Below are positions 8,895 to 17,938 of a DNA stretch of 64,000 nucleotides, in pieces. The stretch's first letter is position 1. The number at the start of each line of letters is the position of its first letter. This stretch comes from Thermohalobaculum sp039180675. GTDB taxonomy: Bacteria; Pseudomonadota; Alphaproteobacteria; Rhodobacterales; Rhodobacteraceae. The stretch lies in assembly GCA_039180675.1 (NCBI GenBank), contig JBCDDC010000020.1, positions 1 through 64,000 on the forward strand, given 5' to 3'. The notes beneath the pieces were generated by a model. It saw only the letters and a program-made list of their open reading frames with translations. It did no database searches and had not been told where the DNA came from. A program made the translations under genes and the position numbers.

Positions 8895-9779
8895 ATGATG
8901 GAAAACGAGAAGACACGCGCCAGCGCATGGTTCGCAGAGCTCCGCGATCAAATCTGCGCTGCGTTTGAGGCGCTGGAGGACGCCCAGACGACCGGGCCCC
9001 ACGCTGACCTCACGCCAGGCCGTTTCGAGCAGAAAGAGACGAAGCGCGCCGGCGAAGGTGAGGGGGATCAGGGCGGCGGCGTCATGTCGGTCATGCGAGG
9101 CGGCCGCGCCTTCGAGAAGGTCGGGGTCAATATCTCCACCGTGTTCGGCGAGCTGGGTCCGATGGCGCAACGAAGCCTGACCGCGCGAAAGGAGATCCCC
9201 GGCCTGTCGGAGGATCCGCGTTTCTGGGCTTCAGGCATCTCGCTTGTCGCGCATATGCGCTCTCCGAAATGCCCGGCGGTTCATATGAACACGCGGATGT
9301 TCTGGACCTCGGGTGCCTGGTGGTTCGGGGGCGGGTCCGACCTCAACCCGATGGTGGAGGTACCAGAGGACACGGCCTTCTTTCACGACAGGTTGCGCGA
9401 GGCCTGCGATGCCCACGATGCCGACTACTATCCGAAGTTCAAAGCGTGGGCGGATGAGTACTTCATGATCAAGCACTGGGGCGAACCTCGAGGTGTCGGC
9501 GGGATTTTCTATGACGACCTGAACACCGGCGACTGGGAGGCCGATTTCGCTTTCACGCAGGATGTCGGACGCGCATTCCTGAACGCTTTTGTTCCAATCA
9601 CCGAGCGGCATCAGAGTGAGGGTTGGAGCGAGGATGACCGCGCGTGGCAACTGGTGAAGCGTGGCAAGTATGCCGAGTTCAACCTGGTCTATGACCGGGG
9701 TACGCAGTTCGGGCTGCAGACCGGCCACAATCCGGAGGCCGTTCTGATGAGCCTCCCGCCCGTCGCGACATGGCCCTGA
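8895..9779 (+). CDS. hemF: Oxygen-dependent coproporphyrinogen III oxidase
   Basis: Oxidatively decarboxylates coproporphyrinogen III to protoporphyrinogen IX in haem and possibly chlorophyll synthesis, using O2. The 294-residue length matches the family. Family landmarks include GRAFEKVGVN, the histidine-bearing VHMNTRMFW, WWFGGGSDLNP and GEPRGVGGIFYDDL, and the FNLVYDRGT segment near the C-terminus. An in-frame upstream codon at 8808 exists, but the conserved part begins after the ATG pair at 8895/8898, so 8895 was chosen. It is followed by an SDR gene after 39 bp, possibly in one transcript. Confidence 0.95.
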   Translation: MMENEKTRASAWFAELRDQICAAFEALEDAQTTGPHADLTPGRFEQKETKRAGEGEGDQGGGVMSVMRGGRAFEKVGVNISTVFGELGPMAQRSLTARKEIPGLSEDPRFWASGISLVAHMRSPKCPAVHMNTRMFWTSGAWWFGGGSDLNPMVEVPEDTAFFHDRLREACDAHDADYYPKFKAWADEYFMIKHWGEPRGVGGIFYDDLNTGDWEADFAFTQDVGRAFLNAFVPITERHQSEGWSEDDRAWQLVKRGKYAEFNLVYDRGTQFGLQTGHNPEAVLMSLPPVATWP

Positions 9780-9818
9780 CAGCGGCGAAGGGTGACTGAT
9801 AGGCAACCGGAGGACTGA

Positions 9819-10562
9819 ATGGCCATGCTTTCGGGAAAGATCGCGCTCGTAACGGGGGCCTCGGCAGGGATCGGAGCCGCGACGGTAAAGGCGCTGGCAT
9901 CGGCGGGAGCGGAGGTTCACGCAGTTGCCCGTCGCGCCGAAAGGCTGGAAGCGCTCGCATCACAGACCAAATGCACGGTCCATGCGTGTGACGTGACCGA
10001 TGCCGGGGCGCGCGCAGTGCTCGCCGATGCCGTCACCCCCGACATCCTGGTCAACAATGCGGGGATCGGTGCGGGGTTTGCCGGTCTCGCCAGCGCCGAG
10101 GCCGATGAGATCGAGCGCACCATCAACACCAACGTGACCGCGGTTCTCCAGCTTCTTCGGGTGATGCTTCCGGGCATGACCGCGGCCAAACGCGGACATA
10201 TCGTCAATGTGGGCTCGGTTGCCGGCATCTATCCTACGCAATCGGCGATCTATGGTGCCTCGAAGGGCGCGATCCGAATGTTGGATTGGAACCTGAGGCA
10301 CGAATTGAAAGGCACGGGTATCCGCGTGACCGAAATCCAACCGGGGCGGGTGGCGACCGAGTTCTATGACGCCGCGATCCCGGATGACGCGGAAACAAGA
10401 AACCGCTTCAAGGTGACAGGGATCCAGGAACTCACCTCGGAGGACGTCGCATCCGCAATCCTCTACGCAGTAACGGCTCCCCGCCACGTGAACGTGTCGG
10501 CGATCGAGCTTCAGCCCGTTGAGCAGATCTTTGGCGGCGTCTCGTTCGACCGGCAGCCGTGA
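9819..10562 (+). CDS. Short-chain dehydrogenase/reductase (YdfG-like)
   Basis: A 247-residue classical SDR. The cofactor loop TGASAGIG is at residues 13-20, NNAG at about 83-86, a catalytic Ser in the VGSVAG stretch, and the YGASK catalytic motif near residue 146. The closest family I recognise is the YdfG/serine 3-dehydrogenase type, which reduces small hydroxy-acid or malonic semialdehyde substrates with NADP(H). That assignment is only by overall similarity. It follows hemF closely and has GGAGG 6 nt before its ATG. The substrate remains open. Confidence 0.88.
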   Translation: MAMLSGKIALVTGASAGIGAATVKALASAGAEVHAVARRAERLEALASQTKCTVHACDVTDAGARAVLADAVTPDILVNNAGIGAGFAGLASAEADEIERTINTNVTAVLQLLRVMLPGMTAAKRGHIVNVGSVAGIYPTQSAIYGASKGAIRMLDWNLRHELKGTGIRVTEIQPGRVATEFYDAAIPDDAETRNRFKVTGIQELTSEDVASAILYAVTAPRHVNVSAIELQPVEQIFGGVSFDRQP

Positions 10563-10669
10563 CACCGTTCCAGACTTGCGGGACCGCGTTGGCTATTATG
10601 TGATCAGCGGCATGCCCCAGAGGGCATAGATAGACCCAGCAACGCAAAGCAAGGTTGAGGAGACGCACG

Positions 10670-11008
10670 ATGATTGCGATCATTTTCGAGGTCGAGCCAG
10701 CGCAAGGCAAGCTCGGCACTTATCTCGATCATGCGGCTGAACTGCGCGGACATCTCGAAAAGATGGATGGCTTCATCTCGGTCGAGCGGTTCGAGAGCCT
10801 GACCACGCCGGGCAAGCTCCTCTCGCTGAGTTTCTGGCGGGATGAGACGGCCGTCGCCAACTGGCGCAACCACTCAGTTCACCGCCAGATGCAGAAGATG
10901 GGGCGGAAGGGCATGTTCTCGGACTACCGGCTCCGGGTTGCCGGGGTCATCCGGAATTATGGGCTCCATGACCGAGCGGAGGCACCGGAGGATGCGCTCG
11001 CACTCTGA
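10670..11008 (+). CDS. Antibiotic-biosynthesis-monooxygenase (ABM) domain protein
   Basis: A 112-residue protein with the ABM ferredoxin-like fold signature: an N-terminal strand MIAIIFEVEPAQ, then a segment in which a person-like pattern of GHLEKMDGFISVERFES precedes SLSFWRDE and a WRNHSVHR helix. Such proteins act as small oxygenases, haem-degrading enzymes or unknown dimers. A TTG lies in frame at 10655, but the ATG at 10670 has GAGGAG 8 nt upstream and was chosen. Its TGA stop abuts the stop of the convergent SnoaL-like gene (TGATCA at 11006-11011). The physiological role is not evident. Confidence 0.82.
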   Translation: MIAIIFEVEPAQGKLGTYLDHAAELRGHLEKMDGFISVERFESLTTPGKLLSLSFWRDETAVANWRNHSVHRQMQKMGRKGMFSDYRLRVAGVIRNYGLHDRAEAPEDALAL

Positions 11009-11374
11009 TCACGCATCGGGCATTTGCGTGGCCTGATGGTTGATCATGCGCCAGACGCCGCTTTCGCGCTGAAAGGCGTTGGACGCCATCATCGATGATC
11101 GGCCGACCTTCTCCCGGCAGAGCACGAGCGCGGTGTTACCGGTGATCACGGCCTCGCACTCGTCTTCCTCGACAGAGACGGCCCCGCTGAATGCGAAGAT
11201 CTGCCACCAGCTTTCCATCACCTCACGACGGCCAAAAATCGGCGGGCCAGAGGGATGCGTGCAGCTGATGTCTTGGCGGTCCGACCAGATCTCTTGCATG
11301 CGGAAGTAGTCACCCTCGCGCATGGCACAGTAGAAGGCGGCATTGATCTCCAGAACGTCTGTCTTGTCCGTCAT
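11009..11374 (-). CDS. SnoaL-like / NTF2-fold protein (DUF4440 type)
   Basis: A 121-residue NTF2-like protein. The pattern is typical: an N-terminal helix EINAAFYCAMREGDYFRM, then the IWSDRQDISCTHP strand with GRREVMESWWQIF, and a C-terminal strand ending WRMINHQ. Members include polyketide cyclases, ketosteroid isomerases and stress proteins, so the activity cannot be fixed. The ATG at 11374 begins the conserved domain and was chosen over one at 11425. It is convergent with the ABM gene and lies downstream of the sulfotransferase on the same strand, 60 bp away. Confidence 0.8.
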   Translation of the reverse strand: MTDKTDVLEINAAFYCAMREGDYFRMQEIWSDRQDISCTHPSGPPIFGRREVMESWWQIFAFSGAVSVEEDECEAVITGNTALVLCREKVGRSSMMASNAFQRESGVWRMINHQATQMPDA

Positions 11375-11434
11375 GATCTTATTGGCGCGGCTTTTCAGCC
11401 CGGATGGCCAAAGGCGAGTGGTCACGCGAGCGTA

Positions 11435-12877
11435 TCAGCCGGAGTTCGAGCGCAATGCTTCATTGCCGGTCTCACCCAAGAGGCGCCGGCGGGAGACCTT
11501 CAACAAACTGGCGTAGATTTCGTCAGCAGTGCTCACGAGGTCTGATTTGGCCTTTGGAGGATCCTGGGAGACCCGCATTTCAAACGCGGGGCGGTCTGAA
11601 GCGATGCCGATCTCTGAGCTCAAAGCGTTCCAAATATCGTTGCGCCCACAGAGATCTTCATAAGCAACCGGGAAGATGCGGCCCGCATCCAACTCCGTCT
11701 GCTGAAGTAGGAACTGATAGACGTGGACCCACGTCTCAAGCCAGTAGTCGATATCATCAGGGTGGCTCGTCGGACGCGAGCCGTCAAAAACAAATGGCCG
11801 ATGGTCCGCTCCAAACTCGTGATGGGCGAGGAAGCCCATGTATTCATGTGTGAACGCGTCTTTCTCGTTTGAAAATCGCGCATGTTGGCGATGCAGCGAT
11901 ACGGCGTGATGAAGTGGCCTTCGAAAAGGGACCAGGATGATCGCATTCGGAAACGCCGCGAGCAGTCCGGAAAGACGCAGGATCGAATTATTGTTCTTCG
12001 CCAGATACCTACTCGCATCATAACGAGCGAGAACATGCGAGACGAAGAGCCGATAGCTGGCCAGCGTCTCCGTCTCCGGTCGATGCGGGACTAGCGCGTC
12101 AGGAAGGATGTAGTCGGTACCGGAAAAGCATTTCCAGAACGGCTCCTCAAGCGCTTCGGGGCTTTCGATGCTCACAAGGATGCCGTCGCCATGCGCCCGC
12201 TCCGAGATCTCAGGATCTGCCTTCCCCCCGCGGCGGAAGCGGGCCCAAAGGTTGAGAGCCAGAACGAAGGGCATGTCCTTGTACGTCAGCGAGGCGAACT
12301 GTCCGCTATCGTAGATCGCGCGCATGAGGACGGTGGTGCCCGCGCGCGCCAACCCCGTGACGAAGACATGTTTTGCCTCTTCAACGCCCGGCGAAGGAGT
12401 TGGCGCCAGCGACTTCTCAATGTCGAAGAGCAACTCAGCGCGCGCGTTGCTGCCGAGCGCAAGACGGTGAAGCACGCGATCCAGAATCGAGTAGTCACCC
12501 GCTGCTCTATCGCCAGAAAATCGATCTCGTATCGCAAGATAAATGACCGCGAACGCACAGCAGGCGAGCATCGACTGCCATGCGAGCACAAACCTCTCGA
12601 AACCGAGGTCAAAGGGCAACCCGACAAGAACGGCGATCAAGAAGGGGGACAAAGCGACAAGCAAGCATCCGAAGGTTGCAAGCGCACCGGTCGCGATTCT
12701 CAAGGCATAGCGAGGAAGCACCCGTTCTTTCCAATGGTCGGAGACAACTGGATTCGAAACGGTACGTGCTGCGCGGCCCGCAAATTGCGAAACCGTTCTA
12801 AGCCTTTCGAGCAGATCTACCCGAAGAAGGATCTCACATGCAGCGATCGTAGCGAGCCCCAGAAGGAGCCAGGTCAC
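11435..12877 (-). CDS. Membrane-anchored sulfotransferase-family protein
   Basis: A 480-residue protein. The N-terminal region carries membrane segments: one at residues 2-14, and a longer hydrophobic pair at about 60-115. The C-terminal domain begins with VFVTGLARAGTT near residue 170, which matches the 5'-phosphosulfate-binding loop of PAPS-dependent sulfotransferases. The later FRRPLHHAVSLHRQH stretch resembles the 3'-phosphate-binding region. It would transfer sulfate to a lipid, glycan or small molecule at the membrane; the acceptor is unknown. Its start overlaps the stop of the small YIGPG gene by 4 nt, so the two are co-translated. Confidence 0.8.
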   Translation of the reverse strand: MTWLLLGLATIAACEILLRVDLLERLRTVSQFAGRAARTVSNPVVSDHWKERVLPRYALRIATGALATFGCLLVALSPFLIAVLVGLPFDLGFERFVLAWQSMLACCAFAVIYLAIRDRFSGDRAAGDYSILDRVLHRLALGSNARAELLFDIEKSLAPTPSPGVEEAKHVFVTGLARAGTTVLMRAIYDSGQFASLTYKDMPFVLALNLWARFRRGGKADPEISERAHGDGILVSIESPEALEEPFWKCFSGTDYILPDALVPHRPETETLASYRLFVSHVLARYDASRYLAKNNNSILRLSGLLAAFPNAIILVPFRRPLHHAVSLHRQHARFSNEKDAFTHEYMGFLAHHEFGADHRPFVFDGSRPTSHPDDIDYWLETWVHVYQFLLQQTELDAGRIFPVAYEDLCGRNDIWNALSSEIGIASDRPAFEMRVSQDPPKAKSDLVSTADEIYASLLKVSRRRLLGETGNEALRSNSG

Positions 12878-13089
12878 TCGGCTCTATCCGATCCCGATGT
12901 CGGGCCAGCACCCTGCCGACGAGACTTCATGAAACGCTTCACCGGATAATAGATCAGCGCAAACAGGGCGAGTAAGGCTGCGCCAATCACAGCGATGACC
13001 GCACCGATTGCGCCCGCTCCAACACCGGGACCAATATATGCCTGCGCTACGCTTGGTATCATCAGCAAAAGAATGGTCAGGATCCGCAT
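12874..13089 (-). CDS. Small YIGPG-motif membrane protein
   Basis: A 71-residue protein with an N-terminal signal-like stretch ending SVAQA, immediately followed by YIGPGVGAGAIG. Next come a long hydrophobic helix (about residues 30-52) and a basic tail, YYPVKRFMKSRRQ. The ATG at 13089 was preferred because it starts the signal sequence; the frame stays open upstream but is not coding-like. I recall similar small YIGPG-type proteins in other marine bacteria, but no assigned function. The ATGA overlap with the sulfotransferase gene suggests a shared complex or membrane site. Confidence 0.68.
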   Translation of the reverse strand: MRILTILLLMIPSVAQAYIGPGVGAGAIGAVIAVIGAALLALFALIYYPVKRFMKSRRQGAGPTSGSDRAE

Positions 13090-13172
13090 GGTCAATCCAT
13101 CGATTGTTGGCTCATCGGTCAGTGTTATAAACCCGCTAATGAAAATAAATGTCAAAAAGATGACTTGAACCC

Positions 13173-13781
13173 GTGGCGACACTCAAAGGTATTGCGATCA
13201 TAGGCTGGGGGTCTTTGATCTGGGATCTTGAGAGCCTCGCCCCGCAGACCAAAGGCGACTGGGAGATGGGCGTGGGACCAGAGCTCGCCATGGAGTTCGC
13301 GCGTGTCAGCCCCAAGCGAAAGCTGGCGCTGGCGGTCTGTCTTGAGCCCATGCATGGTGCGCCGTGCAGGACCAATGTGATTGCATCGACCCGCACGAAC
13401 ATCCACGACGCCGTCGCGGATCTTGCGGTACGCGAACGGGCGCCTGTGGAGAGAGTCGGCGCCATCTGCGCGCGAAGTGGCCATGTCAGCGGATCGAACC
13501 GGGAGATAACTGGCGCTGTTTCCGACTGGTGCGCACGGACTGGCTGGGACGGTGCGGTCTGGACCGATCTCGAACCCAATTTCGAAGAGCACTTGGGCGA
13601 TGCCTTCTCGGTTCAACGGGCGATCACCTACCTGAAGGGTCTGCGCAGCGAGAGCCGCGAGGAAGCCGTTCGTTACATAGAACTTGCCCCTGCGGCTACG
13701 GATACGCCGCTGCGCCGGGCGCTTGGCGCCGAGGAATGGTGGCTGGAGGATGCGAGGCGGCTGGGTCTCAGGTCCGGCTGA
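13173..13781 (+). CDS. Conserved hypothetical protein, possibly gamma-glutamylcyclotransferase-like
   Basis: A 202-residue soluble protein with a GTG start at 13173. The opening IIGWGSLIWD resembles the YGSL loop that opens gamma-glutamylcyclotransferase-fold proteins. The later ELAMEFARVSPKRKLALAV and GAVWTDLEPNF stretches look conserved but are not diagnostic. The fold assignment is tentative, and no catalytic acid can be named with confidence. It is divergent from the YIGPG/sulfotransferase pair and convergent with cca, 29 bp away. Confidence 0.72.
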   Translation: MATLKGIAIIGWGSLIWDLESLAPQTKGDWEMGVGPELAMEFARVSPKRKLALAVCLEPMHGAPCRTNVIASTRTNIHDAVADLAVRERAPVERVGAICARSGHVSGSNREITGAVSDWCARTGWDGAVWTDLEPNFEEHLGDAFSVQRAITYLKGLRSESREEAVRYIELAPAATDTPLRRALGAEEWWLEDARRLGLRSG

Positions 13782-13810
13782 AATGGCAGGTTTGCATCCG
13801 GAGGCTCTCG

Positions 13811-14950
13811 CTATGAGAAACGCCGCAGCAGCTCATCACGCTCAAGTGCGAAACCGCTCTCGATCCAGGCATCCCGCGCCTCTGCCAGGCGGGTGCCGAT
13901 ATCCGGCCCCTCTGGGATACCCGCCGCCATCAGATCGGCAGCTGTGAGGGGAAAGATTGCTTTCGCACCCCGTGCTATCTCGGCGGCAATCGGCTCCCAG
14001 GCCTCGGAGCTGAGCGATGTAAGGACAAGGTGCCCGGCAATGGCGGTCTCGGCGCCATGGTCCTGCGCCGCTATCGCTGGGGGGGTGTTCTCATCGATGA
14101 TCTGGCGTATTGCTGCGAGCCGGCGCATCGATGATTTGGGCAATCTCAAGTCGACCTCGGCAGGCGCGAGAGCCGCGAGCCGGGTCAGCGCATCTGGCGC
14201 GACACCAGCCTCGGCGTCCCGCGACACCAGTGGAGCGAGTGCTTCCGGGTTCGCACCCGGAAGGATACGCATCAACACCCCGCAAGCGGCCATTGCTGCT
14301 ACGGCCTGTGATGGGTCCGGCGCGGAAAGAAGCTTTATTATCTCGGAACCGATGCGCTCGCGCGCTAACCCGTCAACATCACCAGCATGAGCCGCACAAG
14401 CGGCCAGACCCTCAGGTTCGATCTCCTCCGAGTACCAGGCGGAGAAACGAAAGAAGCGCAGGATCCGCAGCGCGTCCTCGCGAATACGCTCCACGGGATC
14501 GAGAATGAACCGCACCTTCCGAGCGTTCAGGTCAGCAAGCCCACCGAGCGGATCCATGATCTCGCCATCCGCAGTCGCGTAAAGCGCGTTCATAGTGAAG
14601 TCGCGCCGCGCCGCATCGTCGGAAATCTCTGAGGAGAAAGCCACGACCGCGCGACGGCCGTCAGTTTGGATATCCCGCCGGAAGGTCGTTACCTCGAAGC
14701 TGGTGCTTTCCGAGATGACCGTGACCGTTCCATGATCAATGCCGGTCGGCACCGTCTTCAACCCGGCCTTCTCCGCCCGCCGGGTCACTTCATCGGGCAA
14801 CAGCGGCGTCGCGAGGTCGATATCGGTCACCGGGATGCCAAGCAGGGTGTTTCGGACGCAGCCACCGACGAAAAACGCCTCTCCGCCAAGCGCCTGCATT
14901 ACGGCGACAGTTTCCGGCGCGGTGATCCAGTTGGCCTCGAGACGCTTCAT
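13811..14950 (-). CDS. cca: CCA tRNA nucleotidyltransferase / poly(A) polymerase family
   Basis: Adds or repairs the 3' CCA end of tRNAs, or polyadenylates RNA in some relatives. The nucleotidyltransferase core shows FFVGGCVRN and the metal-binding DIDLAT near residues 43-48, then RRDFTMNALY and RIREDALRILRFFRF, all classical for class II CCA enzymes. Length 379 is normal for an alphaproteobacterial member. It is translated with the NUDIX gene upstream (ATGA overlap at 14947-14950), a pairing I know from other alphaproteobacteria. The choice between CCA-adding and poly(A) activity is not certain from sequence. Confidence 0.92.
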   Translation of the reverse strand: MKRLEANWITAPETVAVMQALGGEAFFVGGCVRNTLLGIPVTDIDLATPLLPDEVTRRAEKAGLKTVPTGIDHGTVTVISESTSFEVTTFRRDIQTDGRRAVVAFSSEISDDAARRDFTMNALYATADGEIMDPLGGLADLNARKVRFILDPVERIREDALRILRFFRFSAWYSEEIEPEGLAACAAHAGDVDGLARERIGSEIIKLLSAPDPSQAVAAMAACGVLMRILPGANPEALAPLVSRDAEAGVAPDALTRLAALAPAEVDLRLPKSSMRRLAAIRQIIDENTPPAIAAQDHGAETAIAGHLVLTSLSSEAWEPIAAEIARGAKAIFPLTAADLMAAGIPEGPDIGTRLAEARDAWIESGFALERDELLRRFS

Positions 14951-15555
14951 CGCAGCAGAGCAAGCCTATCGGAGAGGCCCTTCAACATGCCCGCCGTCGC
15001 ACCCCAGATGTAATAGTCCCCCCAGGGCATCGCATAATAGTGTCGCCGCCCGGTCGGCGAGTCGTAGTGGTGGCGGACGCGGTTGACGGGATCCATTAGA
15101 AAGTCCAGCGGCGCCTCGAACACCTCGGCGACTTCATTGCGATCGGGAACGGGCAGCCATCCGGGATCGACTATGCCGACGAAGGGCTTCACCCGGAACG
15201 CAGTGCTGGTCAGGTAGTCGTCCAATGTACCGATCAGACGCACATCCGGCATCCTGAGCCCAACCTCCTCTTCGGCCTCGCGAAGAGCCGTGCGCTCCGC
15301 CGTGCCGTCTCCGTGATCGACCTTCCCTCCCGGGAAGCTGATCTGCCCGGCATGCTGCTTGAGATGCGATGCGCGCTTCGTGAGCAAGACGTGTATACCG
15401 GCGGGGCGCTCGACCAGACCACAAAGTACAGCGGCAGGACGCGGTGCCCGGCCGTTCAAGGCGGCGAGCCGCGCCTCAGGGACCAGATCAAAGTCAGATC
15501 GCTCGCCCAGCGGTTCCAGCGCAAGGGCTTGCTCGATTTTACCAAAAGTCAGCAT
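14947..15555 (-). CDS. NUDIX hydrolase, CoA pyrophosphatase-like
   Basis: A 202-residue NUDIX enzyme. The NUDIX box runs from GGKVDHGDG to REAEEEVGL, and the preceding LTKRASHLKQHAGQISFPGG is the pattern of the CoA diphosphatase (NudL/YeaB) group. It likely cleaves CoA or acyl-CoA to 4'-phosphopantetheine derivatives. The ATG at 15555 begins the conserved part; an upstream in-frame start at 15648 would add a Gly/Ser-rich leader with no support. Its stop overlaps the start of cca. Confidence 0.88.
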   Translation of the reverse strand: MLTFGKIEQALALEPLGERSDFDLVPEARLAALNGRAPRPAAVLCGLVERPAGIHVLLTKRASHLKQHAGQISFPGGKVDHGDGTAERTALREAEEEVGLRMPDVRLIGTLDDYLTSTAFRVKPFVGIVDPGWLPVPDRNEVAEVFEAPLDFLMDPVNRVRHHYDSPTGRRHYYAMPWGDYYIWGATAGMLKGLSDRLALLR

Positions 15556-15702
15556 GGCACTGCCATGCCCCGAACCGGGCGCGCCGGTCAAGCTTCCGGC
15601 ATGGGACGCGCCACTGGGTCCTGCTGCAGACCACCCGCGCAGAGACAAACCTTAGGGTATCGGCCGCCAGGTTGTTTGTCCGCGGCCCAAGATCGTCGTG
15701 AT

Positions 15703-16611
15703 CTACGAAGCTGACATCCCGCGCAAGCGTTCAGACCGGCGCCGCAGCATCTCGACCGTTGTCAGAAGCGCGATCGATATGATGACGAGGATCGTCGCCA
15801 CCGCAAGGATCGTGGGGGAGATCTGCTCTCGGATACCCGAGAACATCTGCCGCGGGATTGTGCGCTGTTCGGCAGAAGCCATCTGGAGCATCACGACAAC
15901 CTCGTCGAAGGAGGTAATAAAGGCGAACAGCGCACCAGAGATAACACCCGGCAGGATAAGCGGCATCTGCACCTTGAAGAAGGTCGTAACTGGGTCCGCA
16001 CCCATGGATTGCGCCGCGCGAACAAGCGAGTTGTCGAAACCGGTCAGGGTCGCTGTCACCGTGATGATCACGAAGGGCGTCCCCAGAACCGCGTGGGCCA
16101 GGATAATCCCAGGATACGTATATGCCAGCCCCACCTGGCTGAAGAAAAAGAACATTCCGGCCCCGATGATCACCAACGGCACGATCATCGGTGAGATTAG
16201 GATCGCCATGATCGCGCGGCGATACGGCATCTCGGACCGGCTGAGCCCGATCGCCGCCAGCGTTCCCAGCGACGTGGAGATCAGGGTGGCGAAGATCCCG
16301 ATGAAGAAGGAGTTCTTCATCGCGCGCACCCATTGCGCGTTGGACCACATATCGGCCCACCACCCTTCGTCAGCATCGGGCGCCGCCATACCGTTACGCA
16401 GGATGTCCGCATACCAGCGGGTCGAAAGCGCCTCGGATTCGAGCCTCAGCATCCCATTGGTGAAGCTGAAATAGGGCTCAGCGTTGAAGCTCAGCGGGGC
16501 GACGACAACAATCGGCGCGATCAGAAAGAACAGGATCAGCCCGCAGATCACGCGGAAACTGTAAAACCAGACCCGCTCTCCGGTTGTCGCATATGGGGGA
16601 AGGGCAGCCAT
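15703..16611 (-). CDS. ABC transporter permease, PotC-like (spermidine/putrescine family)
   Basis: A 302-residue inner-membrane permease with about six helices. The cytoplasmic EAA-type loop that contacts the ATPase is seen as RAAQSMGADPVTTFFKVQMPLILPG near residue 203. It lies 3 nt after the PotB-like gene and closes the operon. The substrate is inferred as a polyamine or related cation from the binding protein. No ATPase follows: the next gene leftwards is the NUDIX gene, 147 bp away. Confidence 0.9.
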   Translation of the reverse strand: MAALPPYATTGERVWFYSFRVICGLILFFLIAPIVVVAPLSFNAEPYFSFTNGMLRLESEALSTRWYADILRNGMAAPDADEGWWADMWSNAQWVRAMKNSFFIGIFATLISTSLGTLAAIGLSRSEMPYRRAIMAILISPMIVPLVIIGAGMFFFFSQVGLAYTYPGIILAHAVLGTPFVIITVTATLTGFDNSLVRAAQSMGADPVTTFFKVQMPLILPGVISGALFAFITSFDEVVVMLQMASAEQRTIPRQMFSGIREQISPTILAVATILVIISIALLTTVEMLRRRSERLRGMSAS

Positions 16612-16614
16612 CTC

Positions 16615-17895
16615 TCACCCCAGCTTCATGTTGTCGATGCCCACGACCTTGTCGTAGATCCAGTAGAGGAACAGGACAAAGACGAGGAGCACGCCACCCA
16701 GCGCCGCCGCCAGCGACCAGTTGAGGGTTGAGCGCATGTGGTTGTCGATGAAGTTCGATATCATCACGCCGTCCTGTCCGCCAACCAGCGCAGGGGTGAT
16801 GTAGTAGCCAATCGCCAAAATGAAGACCAACAGACCGCCCGCCCCGATACCCGGTACCGTTTGCGGGAAGTACACCCGCCAGAACGCCGTCCAGTTGGTA
16901 GCACCCAGCGATTTTGCAGCCCGCACATAGGACGGTGGGACTGTCTTCATCACCGAGTAGAGCGGCAAGATCATGAACGGCAGCAGGATATGCGTCATGG
17001 CGATCAGCGTGCCGGTCTTGTTGTAAATCAGCGAGAACCTCTGATCATCGCCGGTCAGCCCGATGAAGACCGATAGATCATTGAGTACCCCCTGGCTCTG
17101 CAGCATCGCGATCCAGGCCGTTGTGCGGACCAGGATCGATGTCCAGAACGGCAACAGCACCAGGATCAGCAGGAGATTGGCGATGCGGTTCGGGATGGTC
17201 GAAAGCAGATAAGCGACCGGATAGCCGAGAAGCAGGGTCGCGAGCGTCACCACGATCGAGATTTCAAGCGTTCTGAGAAAGAGCCGGATATAGATCTGGC
17301 GCAACTCGTCCTGCGGAATGAACTCACCCGTCGCCGTATATTGCCAGTCCACCGCCGCCGCGTAATACGCGGGCGTCAGTGATTTCGATGCGACCTTGAA
17401 GGCCTGCCAGGTCTCAATCTCGGCCCAGTCGTCCCGGGCGTTGATCATCGCCTCTTTGAACGGCGGCTCCATCCGCTTCGCACGGCGGGCCGTCGATGTG
17501 ATCAGAGAGCGGGTTCCCGAAAGCTCCCGGTTGACCCGGGTCGCGACCCTTCCGATCGGGCGTTCAGGATGTTCACGGGCGGCGATGAAGTCCTTCACCA
17601 TCGCCTCGTACATCTCCTCCGTCGGCTCGCTATCACCGTCCCACTGCTGAAGGAGCGGCGTGCTGTTCGGCATGTATTGAGCGTACGTGTCGTTGTAGAC
17701 GCCCCGTGTCATGAAGATCAGGATCGGGATGACAAAGACGCAGACGATGAAGAGTAGCAGGGGCGTGACAAGGCCAAAGGCGCGCAAGCGGCTCATGAAA
17801 AGAGCCTGAGCGAGGCGTTGTTTCAGCGGAGTACCATCGGCCGCGACCAGCCTGCCCTGGTTGTCCACCGAATGATCCATCTCCATCACGGCCAT
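16615..17895 (-). CDS. ABC transporter permease, PotB-like, with long loop after the first helix
   Basis: A 426-residue permease of the spermidine/putrescine family, longer than the usual 280-310. A soluble stretch of roughly 140 residues, rich in charged residues, separates the first helix (about residues 38-58) from the second. The EAA loop RAAKSLGATNWTAFWRVYFPQTVPG is present. The ATG at 17895 was chosen because GGGGGA lies about 10 nt upstream; an in-frame codon at 17949 falls within the intercistronic hairpin region. It is followed after 3 nt by the PotC-like gene. Confidence 0.9.
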   Translation of the reverse strand: MAVMEMDHSVDNQGRLVAADGTPLKQRLAQALFMSRLRAFGLVTPLLLFIVCVFVIPILIFMTRGVYNDTYAQYMPNSTPLLQQWDGDSEPTEEMYEAMVKDFIAAREHPERPIGRVATRVNRELSGTRSLITSTARRAKRMEPPFKEAMINARDDWAEIETWQAFKVASKSLTPAYYAAAVDWQYTATGEFIPQDELRQIYIRLFLRTLEISIVVTLATLLLGYPVAYLLSTIPNRIANLLLILVLLPFWTSILVRTTAWIAMLQSQGVLNDLSVFIGLTGDDQRFSLIYNKTGTLIAMTHILLPFMILPLYSVMKTVPPSYVRAAKSLGATNWTAFWRVYFPQTVPGIGAGGLLVFILAIGYYITPALVGGQDGVMISNFIDNHMRSTLNWSLAAALGGVLLVFVLFLYWIYDKVVGIDNMKLG

Positions 17896-17938
17896 GCGCG
17901 TGCGTTCCCCCGGGATCGTTGAAAGTACAAAACGAATT

